Shown here: positions 54,400 to 63,428 of the stretch, one piece after another
Layout: each line of letters starts with the position of its first letter
Numbering within the stretch: the stretch's first letter is position 1
From: Notospermus geniculatus
Lineage: Eukaryota > Nemertea > Pilidiophora > Heteronemertea > Lineidae
DNA length: 64,000 nucleotides
Assembly: GCA_002633025.1 (NCBI GenBank)
Contig: NMRB01001444.1
Coordinates: forward strand, 41,482-105,481
Direction of reading: 5' to 3'
Made by a program: the position numbers and the translations under genes
The notes under the pieces: model-generated
Seen by the model: only the letters and a program-made list of their open reading frames with translations
Told to the model about the DNA's origin: nothing
The model's database searches: none

Positions 54400-54545
54400 G
54401 TCCCCCGCCCATTGTTTGGGAAATGCTGGCAGATGTTTCTCTGTGTGTCCCCTGTTGTCAAGTCTCCGCTTATTCCGTCAGACAATAGTAGGGGAACACT
54501 CACAGATGGGCAACACTGGCAGATGTTACACCGGCACAAAATATC
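54400..54545. repeat. Fragment of the 3.2-3.6 kb foldback family
   Basis: CGCTTATTCCGTCAGACAAT, GGGGAACACTCACAGATG and GATGTTACACCGGCA match arm pieces of 3232-3574. It lies inside the presumed Harbinger element. Confidence 0.55.
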
Positions 54546-54872
54546 CAGTGAACCTCCCTAAGGTCATATCGGCGTCTTTCACTTGATGCACATACACAAT
54601 AAAGGTCTATTCTCACTGATCCTATGCAACAAAGGAAATATTTGTAAAACACCCTTATTACCACATTTCAGTAATGTGGTTGTTCAATTTCAGTACAGTG
54701 AACCCAGGACTCAGACGAGTAAAAACTAGTAGGGCAGAAGTGATTACTTTGCAGTAAAAGCAACTGTTTATTCATATGAATTCAAGTGTTCACTTCTACT
54801 TGGAGTAAAAACTTGGGACTAGTTACTTTTACTTTTAGTAACTACTATGATTTTTATTCATATCACCCATAT

Positions 54873-56016
54873 CTATTCAATAGAATATGCCAATGATACT
54901 TTTCCTTATTAAATAGTTGCAAATTGATCTGCCACAGTACAAAGTCTCTCATATGTTAGACCTAGAGTAGGTCTGTTAGAATTTTGATACAGATCTATAT
55001 TGTTAGGTAGATATTGCCATGGAAACCATATGCATTTTCTAAAGAAAACTGACAAAATTGCTTCGATAGTTAATGAGCAATAGAAATTTGCATTTTATTT
55101 CCGTCTTGCACATGACATTGATATCAAGCAATATTCAAATATGTTTTAGCAAAACTCAGAATTACCATGGTAACGAAAATATGGTTGCCATGACGTCATT
55201 TTCATTATGCGTGTGATCCTGTTTCAAGAGGCCTTTTGTTGCACTGGACTAACCGCTATTAATTTATTCAGAGCAGTCAGTTTCATTTTCGCTTTTTCCA
55301 GTCTTCCCTTGTACTATTAACTGATGGATATTATAATTGGTTACCATGGAAACTATTATTGTTCTCAGATTAAAGGAAAAGTTAGGTTTGATGTAAAGGC
55401 ACTGTTTGCGTATCAGTGTCAATGGCAGTGTTGGTCCGGAAAATCTTTGCTTCCAATCAATATTGAAACCACTATCAATCATGATCTCATTGCATTATTA
55501 GGCCTCTTCATAGGACCGCTCATTGGTGCATGTTGCTGGACATGAACACTGTTTTTAGTTTCCTAAAATGCTACAGCTCTTTGTTGTAAAGTGGTGGCCA
55601 AGTCTCGAGTACAGTCTAAGAGTTGTAAATTTCTGGTGGAAATAAAAGCGCTGGTCGTAAACCCATTTCGTTGTTTCCCTCTGTGGTCGGAAAAGACTTC
55701 TTGTCTTTCACACGTCTCTGTTTTAGAGTTGGGGGTTGGAATTTCTGGTGTCCCAACTCGAAACGCCTAGACCCGACTCCCGGGGTGGGAAGGAAGGCGT
55801 TGGGGCGGATCAATGGAAAGCTATATTCATCCCCATATTTCATCCCATCTGAGAAAGTGCACATGATGGCATTCTGGTTCGGGATACAAAGATATCTGTA
55901 TTAACCCTTCCTTCAAGAATTCCCGTCGTTTCTCAAGTTCAAACTGATAGCGATAGGCCCGTCGTCGTACAAGCCTCGTTCGCACGGACACGCGTATGGC
56001 ATATACCGTATAGCGT
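54873..56016. other. Unannotated stretch
   Basis: No gene recognised. 55972-56016 is a partial copy of the AAGCCTCGTTC.CACGGACACG end that opens the next element. Confidence 0.35.
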
Positions 56017-56103
56017 TAGGCCTCGTTCACACGGACACGCGTAAGGCGTGTAGCGTAGAGCGTAACGCGTAGAACGTAAAAATACTTCTAGCTTGAGTCA
56101 ATG

Positions 56104-56218
56104 GGTCGTATTTTAGAACGTTCCTTACGTTAAGGTCGACCTCAAGTCTATTGTAAAACCATCGAGACAATAGATTTAAGGTGGACCTTACTGTTAAGGA
56201 ACGTTCTAAAATACGACC
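56104..56218. mobile_element. 115-bp hairpin element, 5-bp duplication CAATG
   Basis: CAATG at 56099-56103 and 56219-56223; the empty site GAGTCAATGAGCTG is present at 57187-57200 in the duplicate block. The ends GGTCGTATTTTAGAACGTTC are perfectly inverted over 24 bp. Confidence 0.9.
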
Positions 56219-56494
56219 CAATGAGCTGTTCACACGACTGGCGTCAATGGGCGTATGCGTGTAACGTATAGCGTTAGTAACGCGCCAACATACCTCTGCA
56301 GTATTTTTACGCGCGTAAATGCTTGACGCCTGGGAGATTACAAAGGAAAACACCTGTGATGACGTCATTATGACCTCAGTGCTGAAAGAATCGTCACCAA
56401 ATCATCTTAATTTTATACCAACCGCGTGGCCATTTTTTTATACGCATCACGTCTGAACAGTCACTGCTGGCGTTAACGCATGGCGTTAACGGGT

Positions 56495-56779
56495 TAGGGT
56501 AGGGACACACCTAACGCGATTCGCATGCGATAGGGCGACGCATGCGTCAAAACCTTTGTTTGCGTGCAGTGCGGCGGAAAAAAACAAAGGCGTTGTCGCA
56601 TGCGTCAACGAATCGCGTGAGGGTAGGAACACACCTAACGCGATTCGCATGCGATTGGGCGACGCATGCGTCAACGCAATTATTTGCGTGCAGTGCGGCG
56701 GAAAATAACAAAGGCGTTGTCGCATGCGTCAACGAATCGCGTTAGGTGTGTAGCCACCCTTAGGTGTGTCCCTACCCTA
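56495..56779. repeat. TA-flanked double foldback with GCATGCG words
   Basis: TA at both edges; ends GGGTAGGGACACACC inverted as GGTGTGTCCCTACCC. Inside, a unit of about 120 bp (CACACCTAACGCGATTCGCA onward) is present twice, each itself an inverted repeat. Confidence 0.7.
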
Positions 56780-56966
56780 AAGGCCCGTTTCCACTATAGC
56801 GGATTCCGCGGCGGTTTCCGGCGAGCGCTGCGGTTTTCACAGGGCTTTGGATAATCCTTCGATGGTTTAACAACACAATGGCCTATTGATTATCCCAATG
56901 CCTGTGAAAACCGCTCCGCTCGCCGCAAGACGCGGCAGAATCCGCTATAGTGGGAACGGGCCTTTA
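56778..56966. repeat. TA-flanked foldback (GGCCCGTTTCCACTATAGCG)
   Basis: AAGGCCCGTTTCCACTATAG is inverted at 56945-56964 with two changes. It shares the flanking TA with the previous element, so the two are directly abutted. Confidence 0.7.
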
Positions 56967-57013
56967 TGCTTGATGCTATACGCCCTGCGCGTGCCCGCGT
57001 GAACGAGGCCTTA

Positions 57014-57154
57014 GGCCTGCTTTCCATGGGCGCGTTTCCGTGCGCGGAAACGCTCGAAAGCATTGTTTGTTTCTGCATCGTTGGTCACGGCGCGAAAAAA
57101 AACAATGCTTTCGAGCGATTCCGCGCACGGAAACGCTCCAATGGTAAGCAGGCC
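57014..57154. repeat. Hairpin element with TTA duplication (141 bp)
   Basis: TTA at 57011-57013 and 57155-57157; ends GGCCTGCTTTCCAT / ATGGTAAGCAGGCC. The interior CGCTCGAAAGCATTGTTTGT is shared with 13291-13538 although the terminal words differ. Confidence 0.7.
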
Positions 57155-57419
57155 TTAGGCGCATAGCGTAAAAATACTTCTAGCTTGAGTCAATGAGCTG
57201 TTCACACGACTGGCGTCAAGGGGCGTATGCGTGTAACGTATAGCGCTAGTAAGGGTGGGTCTACGCCTTGGTGCATGCACACACTATATGCGATTTTTAA
57301 CTGCGATAGAAGGTGCGTTTGTGCATAAAAACTCGTAAAACGCAGTATATAAGCAGACGAAAAATGTTCTGGTGTCCAATACAGCCATGGACGAGGAAGC
57401 AATAGATCTCGAGGTTGTC

Positions 57420-57799
57420 TATGGCATGATACCGGTATTCGTTGCAATATTCAATACTACAAAATATGTTTGTTCCAAAAATATATTCATTCATGAGTGG
57501 AAAATATTCATTCATGAATGAAGAATGTTCATTCATGAAAAAAATATTTGTTCATAAAAAAATTATTTATTCATGAAAAAAATATTTGTTCATGAAAAAA
57601 TACCCTTTTTTTCATGAACAAATATTTTTTTCGTGAACAAATATTTTTTTCATGAATAAATAATTTTTTCATGAACAAATATTTTTTTCATGAATGACTA
57701 TTCTTCATTCATGAATGAATATTTTCCACTCATGAATGAACATATTTTTGGAACAAAAATATTTTGTAGTATTGAATATTGCAACGAATATTATGCCAT
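57420..57799. repeat. AT-rich palindrome with TTCATGAA words
   Basis: TATTCGTTGCAATATTCAAT on the left is inverted at about 57767-57790. The arms of about 180 bp are made of ATTCATGAATGA and TTCATGAAAAAAATATTTG units; the centre is near 57605. It could extrude a cruciform, and it disrupts the transposase remnant. Confidence 0.8.
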
Positions 57800-57960
57800 A
57801 ATGGAGGAAGATGAACTGGTGGCTTTGATGACGTTGGTTTGGGGCGGAAATCCACGGACTGTTGGCTCCATCCCATGCTCCGCAAAAGAAAAAGGAAAGG
57901 AGAATTTTTCAAGACAATTCCAGAGCTAAAAGCGCACGATGGCCAGAAAAATGTGGCCTT
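57800..57960 (+). pseudogene. Harbinger transposase N-terminal remnant
   Basis: ATG at 57801 starts MEEDELVALMTLVWGG; a frame change near 57860 gives LHPMLRKRKRKGEFFKTIPE then LKAHD. This parallels WVHEVLTKRRQQGAYHNLVA of the 13.7 kb remnant, the conserved region in front of the Harbinger DDE domain. No catalytic part follows before the element ends at 58170. Confidence 0.6.
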
Positions 57961-58476
57961 CACCTTCTCAAGGCAATGCGTTGGCCTGTGCAGCGCGTTA
58001 AAAATTGGGAAATTTCCAATTCTTGCGGCAACGTAAAGCGATAACGCAACCGATACCAAACGCAACGCAACAATGTGGTCAACCCTTAATTTTTCTATTG
58101 GTTCAATTTTTGCGACGACGCATATGCGCGAACGCATTGCGATGACGGCTCTAGTGTATACCCACCCTAACGCGCAAAAATATCTCTGCAGTATTTTTAC
58201 GCGCGTAAATGCTTGACGCCGGGGTGATTACGACGGAAAACACCTGTGATGACGTCATTATGACCTCCGTGCTGAAGGAATCGTCGTCATATCATCTTAA
58301 TTTTATACCAACCACGTAGCCATATACGCATCACGTTTGATGAACAGTCACTGCTGGCGTTAACGCGTAACGCTCGACGCTCTACGCCCTACGCGTGCCC
58401 GTGTGAACGAGGCCTACGATAACTCGCAACATGTCCTGTGCCAGTAGCCTATTCTGATTATATGGGAGTATTGTAC

Positions 58477-59439
58477 TCACAGCACAATTATGTATCTATC
58501 AGCTGCAGTGAAATGTGCTTCCACCTCCGGTCTTTTATGTTTCGGACCCGTGATTAAATGAATAAAAGATCCATCCATCGGGTGAGAATGATAGTGTACA
58601 GAACGAGTATCTTTTAAAATACGATGAAAAGACACAACAACTTCCTGAAAGTCTGGCGAACGGTAACTGCAGAGTTCCCTAAAGGCCAGGCCTCGAGAAC
58701 CAGGAACACCAATCAGAAACAGCATTTCTGATGACACATCAAAAGTTACGACAATTCCTCTATCCACAGACCTTTTAATGGCCTGTTTATTTTTGAAATA
58801 GTAACCCCACGGTTGGTACTGGTTCTCCTTGCAATAAACGACAATCCCAGTGCATCCATCGGTAACATAAATATTTCGAAAAACGTGCATTTTATTGATT
58901 GTCAATGGTACACGGGTGCTATTTTCAAGTTCAAACTGTAAGTGTCCGTCTTCAATAGACTCGGCTATTTCGTAGATAGTGGCTTTAAAGATGTTATGAA
59001 TCGTACAGAAAACAAGAATCTTTGCGTCAATAGCAAAGTGCACGTCGTGGAATTTCCCAGCAAAATAGCAAACATCGGTCTTTGGTATGGCAAGGTTAAC
59101 AAGGGATCCTCCGTGCTCAGTATCGAAGAGCTGATACAAACGAGATTGGCTTTTAAAATTGCTTTCATAATAAAACACGAGGAATTGCTGATACATATCG
59201 ACAATGACCCCGTAGATATCTTGTTGAAAAGTATGGAATGAGGTGTTGTACATAACCTTGCAATATTCACGCCCAATGCCATATGAAATGACATGATAGA
59301 ATGGTGTAGTTGATGGGGCCATCATTAGAACTAAACGTCCAAGTTTCAGTGCGAACCTCCAAAGATTGCCTTTTGATACAACCAAGGGAGGCAGAAAAGG
59401 TGATCGTCGATGTCGCTTGAAGCAAAGAAGTTGTCTGTC
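58477..59439 (-). CDS. Novel paralogous family, member 3 (terminal exon)
   Basis: Function unknown. A 320-codon minus-strand exon after the acceptor TTTAATTACCGCAG (AG at 59441-59440), phase 0. HRRSPFLPPL ends at codon 19, exactly as in the two other members; the first ATG in frame is at 59325. Shared blocks: TPFYHVISYG, LAIPKTDVC (member 1: VIIPKTNKC), KATIYEIAESIEDGHLQFEL with NSTRVPL, ENQYQPWGYYFKN, SSEMLFLIGVPG and SVHYHSHPMDGSFIHLITGP (member 1: STHYIFNPTDGALLHIKRSP). Strand-like blocks repeat every 45-55 residues. Just upstream on the minus strand a TATAAATA lies near 59538-59545, and AGCAG|GTAAGC (near 59560) is a strong donor, but the first exon is unresolved. Confidence 0.7.
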   Translation of the reverse strand, partial: DRQLLCFKRHRRSPFLPPLVVSKGNLWRFALKLGRLVLMMAPSTTPFYHVISYGIGREYCKVMYNTSFHTFQQDIYGVIVDMYQQFLVFYYESNFKSQSRLYQLFDTEHGGSLVNLAIPKTDVCYFAGKFHDVHFAIDAKILVFCTIHNIFKATIYEIAESIEDGHLQFELENSTRVPLTINKMHVFRNIYVTDGCTGIVVYCKENQYQPWGYYFKNKQAIKRSVDRGIVVTFDVSSEMLFLIGVPGSRGLAFRELCSYRSPDFQEVVVSFHRILKDTRSVHYHSHPMDGSFIHLITGPKHKRPEVEAHFTAADRYIIVL

Positions 59440-59634
59440 CTGCGGTAATTAAACTTATTAACATACTGGTGCGTATCAAGCGTTTAAGGGACAGCTTTAC
59501 TGATGCTCTTAGCAAATGAAGCTACCCTGCCTCGATATATTTATATCTCCACAGCTTACCTGCTCATTTGAAAGAAAAAAAATATTTGCATTTTTAAATC
59601 AACAACTCAGTAATTGATAGTGAGCGCAGCGATT

Positions 59635-60330
59635 TTTAGCTCACCTGGAGTGAGCTCTTGTCGTGGGTCTGCGTCCGTCGTCCGTCGTCGGCGTCCGTCG
59701 TCGGCGTCACAGAGGTCAAAGTTCAAAATTTTGCCTTCAAGTGGCACGTTTCGTAACCGCAGGTGGTATTGACCTGAAATTTGTTACATATATACCCCTA
59801 GGTCAGATGACCTATGACACCAAATTTCGGCCCGATTTGACTCTTAGCTTGGCCACCAGGTGGTGGAAACCAAAAACACAAAAAGTTGAATAACTCCTGA
59901 ACTAATGACTGGATCCTCTCCAAATTTTTATCATTGATGCTTCTAATGAGGATGCATGACGTAAATAAGGGGTTTTTGATTTGACCGACTTTTCAAGGTC
60001 ACAGAGGTCAAAGTTCAAAATTTAGTCATTTGGTGGCACGTTTTGGGAACTGCTTGGGCTATTGACTTGAAACTTGGTACATATACATCCCCATGTCAGG
60101 TGACCTATGACACCACTTTTCAGTCCGATTTGATTCGTTGCTTGGCCACCAGGTGGCCAAAACCAAAGCTCAAAGTCCAGTAACTCCTGAACTGTAACTG
60201 GATTGTCTCCGACTTTTTATCAGGTGCATCTAATGAGGATACATGACCCTGGAACATTTCGCTTTAACATTTGTCATTTGTTTTTCTGGTACGTTCAACC
60301 AGGTGAGCACATGGTCCATGGACCATTTCA
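59635..60330 (+). mobile_element. GCTCACC-ended element, short full-length copy
   Basis: TTTTTAGCTCACCTGGAGTG to AGGTGAGCACATGGTCCATG, then GACCATTTCAT. It has two internal units and the GTCCGTCGTCGGC microsatellite. Confidence 0.7.
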
Positions 60331-60401
60331 TGTGTGTCATGTGATCGCCTCCCAGTGCCCGTGACGTCACCAGTGCTGTAAACACGGAGCAGCTGATTAA
60401 G

Positions 60402-61688
60402 ATGTCGGCGTATCATGACTTGTCATCGAGTGACGACGAAGAAATGCCAGATTTTAGCGCGGTAGGAGGGATACGGCCGTATATGTTCGAACCCACACAA
60501 ACTGTAAACGATCAACAGACACTTAGTAACGCCGAATCGGTTAATGTCGTCCAGGGTATAACAGAAATATACCCAGGTTCAATGTCGTCCTACAAAACTA
60601 TACCCTGGGTATAGTTCGATCTACAAAAGTATACCCAGTACCGTAGTTTTGAGCCTAGGTACGAATTAGGAATGGATGGCCGCCATTTTGTTTCTCGCTT
60701 CAACTGAGACGGCAGTTTTGCAATCAACATCTTCAAAATATCAGTCAATATTGTCAGATTTTGTGCTCATCGATGGCATGGGTTAGCTGTTGACATTTGT
60801 CTCAACACAACAGTCCAAACATCGCAAGGTAAGCTCACAGTTTCAAAGAAATGAGAACGAACAGAGCCGATCTGCGCCCCATATGTTTGTTCGGTGTCGT
60901 GCGTTCATCTACGTCCGCGAGCCGTGCTGCGAGTACTATTGCGGATTTGACAGGGCTCCCGCGGATCCTTAAAAAGCATTAAAAGTCAGGAATTTTTGTT
61001 TTTCAGAATTAAGGCCTTAAAAAGCCTTAAATATAGAATTTTTTCACTCAGTGGCCTTAAAAAGGCATTAAATTTGATGTAGCCTCAGTTATGAATAAAA
61101 ACGTAATTAGGAAGGGGAAACGGTTTAATGAAAATTCAAATCAGTTAAAAACCGCCCGGTTGTCAAAGTCGGGATCCCGCCCTCAGCGCTTATCTTTATG
61201 TGTTCTTTACAACATTCTCCTGCATTAATATTTACCGCAAGTTGCACAACCTACCTAAAAACTTGACCTTAAATGTTTCCTGGATTGGCCTTAAAAAGCC
61301 TTAAAAAGGCCTTAATTTTGCTCACCAAAAGGCTGCAGGAACCATGTTTGAGAGATGATAAACGGCACGAAAATTTCTTTGATGATTGTCTGTACGATAG
61401 GCCTATATTAAAATGGTGCCCGTCGTGTCGGGCGCTAGAGCGATGTTTTTCGACTTCTCATTCTTCTGCATGGCCATATGGCATTTGCAAGAACAATCTC
61501 GTCTTCAGGTGCTGTATCCAATCCTCGGTATACTTTTGTAGATCGAACTATACCCAGGGTATAGTTTTGTGGGGCGACATTGAACCTGGGTATATTTCTG
61601 TTATACCCAGGACGACATTAACCGATTCGGCCTTAGTAACGATGACGATGAAGAAGGCAGCGGTGAGGGGGATATATTCCGTGGAGAC
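60402..61688 (+). pseudogene. Acidic coding exon split by a transposon
   Basis: ATG at 60402 starts a serine/aspartate-rich N-terminus (LSSSDDEEMPDF), then GGIRPYMFEPTQ and QQTLSN. Here a 1.1-kb element interrupts it. After the element, one target copy leads in the same frame to DDDEEGSGEGDIFRGDK, up to another element at 61692. The [PQ]Y.FEP motif near an acidic N-terminus resembles the start of invertebrate proteins with a P2X7-like C-terminal domain, often found in large copy number (from memory, moderate confidence). The rest of the gene is not visible. As arranged, the frame is broken unless the insertion is polymorphic or spliced out. Confidence 0.5.
60531..61631. mobile_element. Mutator-like element with long inverted ends, 9-bp duplication (1.1 kb)
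   Basis: CTTAGTAAC at 60522-60530 and 61632-61640. The ends GCCGAATCGGTTAATGTCG and complement extend about 105-130 bp with GGGTATA/TATACCC words. The interior has AAAAAGCCTTAAA words near 60970-61315 but no transposase. Ends are shared with 39958-40316 and partly with 10319-10694. Confidence 0.85.
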
Positions 61689-61691
61689 AAA

Positions 61692-62171
61692 AGCCCTTTT
61701 TACACTACGCAGAATTTTGGCCTGGATAAACCGTGCCGTGCTCGGCCCGGGTCAGGCCCGCCTCAGAATGACCGTTTACACTGCACCATGAGAACCGCAC
61801 CAATATCTGAATCGCCCGCTCTCCTTTCTGTGGAGATAGGAAATCTCCGTCATTTTCAATATGGCTGCGCCAATGAACATTCGCAGCAATGACGTATTGA
61901 GTTCAAGACCGATAAATGAGCATGCGCACTTCACTACAGGTTTATTCAAGTAGGCCGAGCCCAGTAGCGCGTTTACACTGTGCGGTTTTTCAGCAGTGCC
62001 GTGCTCGACCCGGGTCGAACCCACCTCCTGTTGGAGGGGTTCGACCCGGATAAAAGTAGCACCGTGCCGAGCCCAACGGTGCCGTGCCAACTCATTTACA
62101 CTACCACTTTTTTGCCGACCGTGCCCGACCCGTGTCGAGCACGGTTGAAAACCCGTAGTGTAAAAGGGGCT
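61692..62171. repeat. Foldback with CCGTGC/GACCCG words (480 bp)
   Basis: AGCCCTTTTTACACTACG is inverted as CGTAGTGTAAAAGGGGCT. A second TTTACACT pair lies inside, with GTGCCGTGCTCG.CCCGGGTC words repeated in both orientations. Confidence 0.65.
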
Positions 62172-62229
62172 ATAAACTTCGGTCGGACAGCGAGTCGATT
62201 TGCAGGTCGGAAAATGGTCCACTTGTGAC

Positions 62230-62610
62230 GGGTATTCGAAAAACATGGACTATGGGTCAATGGACTCCGGATTACTGGACTGAGGAAATCATGGACTGAC
62301 CAGTCATAAATACCTCATTGACATAGGCCGCCTGGAATGGAAACCTTCTCTCCGACAAGAAATTAGGAGCTGAGTCTTGAGAGATTGAGAAGCTGTCATC
62401 ACCGTGTGCTGTCGGGTCACATCGAATGTTCATTTAGCTAATAAACAGGATGTTCGGAAGTGATGGTATCACCAGATCACATTCCGNCTTCGACACTACA
62501 CAGGCAGGCGTCGTATGTCAGTGAGGTGTTTAGGACTGGTCAGTCCATGGTTTCCACAGTCCATGAATCCAGAGTCCATTGATCCATAGTCCATGTTTTT
62601 CGAATACCCC
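62230..62610. mobile_element. hAT-like foldback, 8-bp duplication (381 bp)
   Basis: CTTGTGAC at 62222-62229 and 62611-62618. The ends GGGTATTCGAAAAACATGG are inverted over about 76 bp, made up of ATGGACT/AGTCCAT words. An 8-bp duplication suggests hAT-type mobilisation. One undetermined base at 62487. Confidence 0.8.
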
Positions 62611-62618
62611 CTTGTGAC

Positions 62619-63303
62619 CGGTGTACATCCAAGGCCGAATTCGACTGGAACCCGAGGTAACTCGGTTGTGTCGAGTCGCAGCCGAACTCCATAAATTCCT
62701 CAGGTAGCTACTCTTTTGACGTCATATTTGACCTAATTCGTCGCTCGGATTAACCCTCGATGGGATGAGGACCCAACTCGACCATCACGTGACAACATGG
62801 CGACCAACACCAAAAAATCGCCGAATTAGCTGGAAAATGTGTAAAAATCAGTTCTTTCGGCCAACAAACCTCATTTACAACTGTTTAGCATGTTTATCAT
62901 CTTTTGTACAAAAATTGGGTGGTTTTCATCATTTGGTACTGACATGACTAGCACACGCCATCTTTCAACAACTCGAGGAACTCGATTTGCAGTTCGCGCG
63001 GAACTCCTACTCGACATGCGTACTTCAAATTTGATCATGTGGAAAATCTACTCTTACTCGACCCGAGGGTTCCAGTCGAACTCGGCCCAACGAATCGCAG
63101 CTGATGAACGTCTTCTGCCATGAGCTGACAGAACTCGAGCATCAGCTCTATGCAGGCGACCTTGATTGCATGATTTTGGTACTGTCGTACTGAACGGAGC
63201 CGTCCTTCCCACGGCTTTGATCGCCATGAAATATCTCAAGAAGGCAACCTTGAGATAACCCATCAAGGAGAGGTGCGTTTTTTGGGGCAATGACCTTGAT
63301 GAC
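62619..63303. other. Unannotated stretch with TCGAGT words
   Basis: GAACTCGA/TCGAGTTC words near 62640-62780 and 62975-63140 look like another word-rich foldback (for example CCGAATTCGACTGGAACCCG near 62634 and GGGTTCCAGTCGAACTCGG near 63066), but the ends are not clear. Confidence 0.45.
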
Positions 63304-63428
63304 CAGGGCCGACCGCACAGAAAGTCCGATAGTGCTACCGACGCCTATCGGCAGTTAGTTTTAAATTAACTAAACCGCCGATAGGCACCGAAAGCACTTC
63401 TATCGGATTTTCTGTGCGGTCGGCCCTG
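63304..63428. repeat. CAGGGCCG-ended hairpin (125 bp)
   Basis: CAGGGCCGACCGCACAGAAA is inverted at 63409-63428; the arms continue with CCGATAG words to a TTTTAAATT centre. Only GAC is repeated outside (63301-63303 and 63429-63431). Confidence 0.75.

Larger units (their letters stand above)
52992..54872. mobile_element. Probable Harbinger-derived element with assembly gap
   Basis: TGGGCCATATGAATAAAAA at the left resembles the complement of the right end (54853-54872). Near both ends GTAAATA/TATTTAC and AGTAAAAACT words recur. AAGGTAGCTCCAGACCTACC followed by an ATGGCAGC start appears twice, before the frame at 53280 and near 54165-54225, so two related copies may be fused. A 368-base gap (53744-54111) prevents certainty. 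Confidence 0.45.
57250..58170. mobile_element. Harbinger-derived element (about 920 bp)
   Basis: TA-flanked ends AAGGGTGGGTCTACGC and GTGTATACCCACCCT are inverted. It contains remnants of transposase N-terminal coding at 57387-57430 and 57800-57960, split by the AT-rich palindrome at 57420-57799. Confidence 0.6.
56017..58416. mobile_element. Compound nest of foldback elements
   Basis: TAGGCCTCGTTCACACGG at the left is inverted at 58400-58416. An internal end of the same type lies at about 56967-57012, so at least two copies are abutted. Two direct copies of a 200-bp block (56278-56485 and 58168-58365) and of the CTTCTAGCTTGAGTCAATG block (56085 and 57178) support this. Five other elements, annotated separately, lie inside. 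Confidence 0.7.

Noticed and set aside
56486-57166. Repeated MRQ.../MTHAT... open frames on both strands
   Set aside because: They are translations of GCATGCG-word foldbacks, not genes.
63304-63428. 5-bp duplication around this CAGGGCCG hairpin
   Set aside because: Only GAC matches directly; the wider flanks differ.
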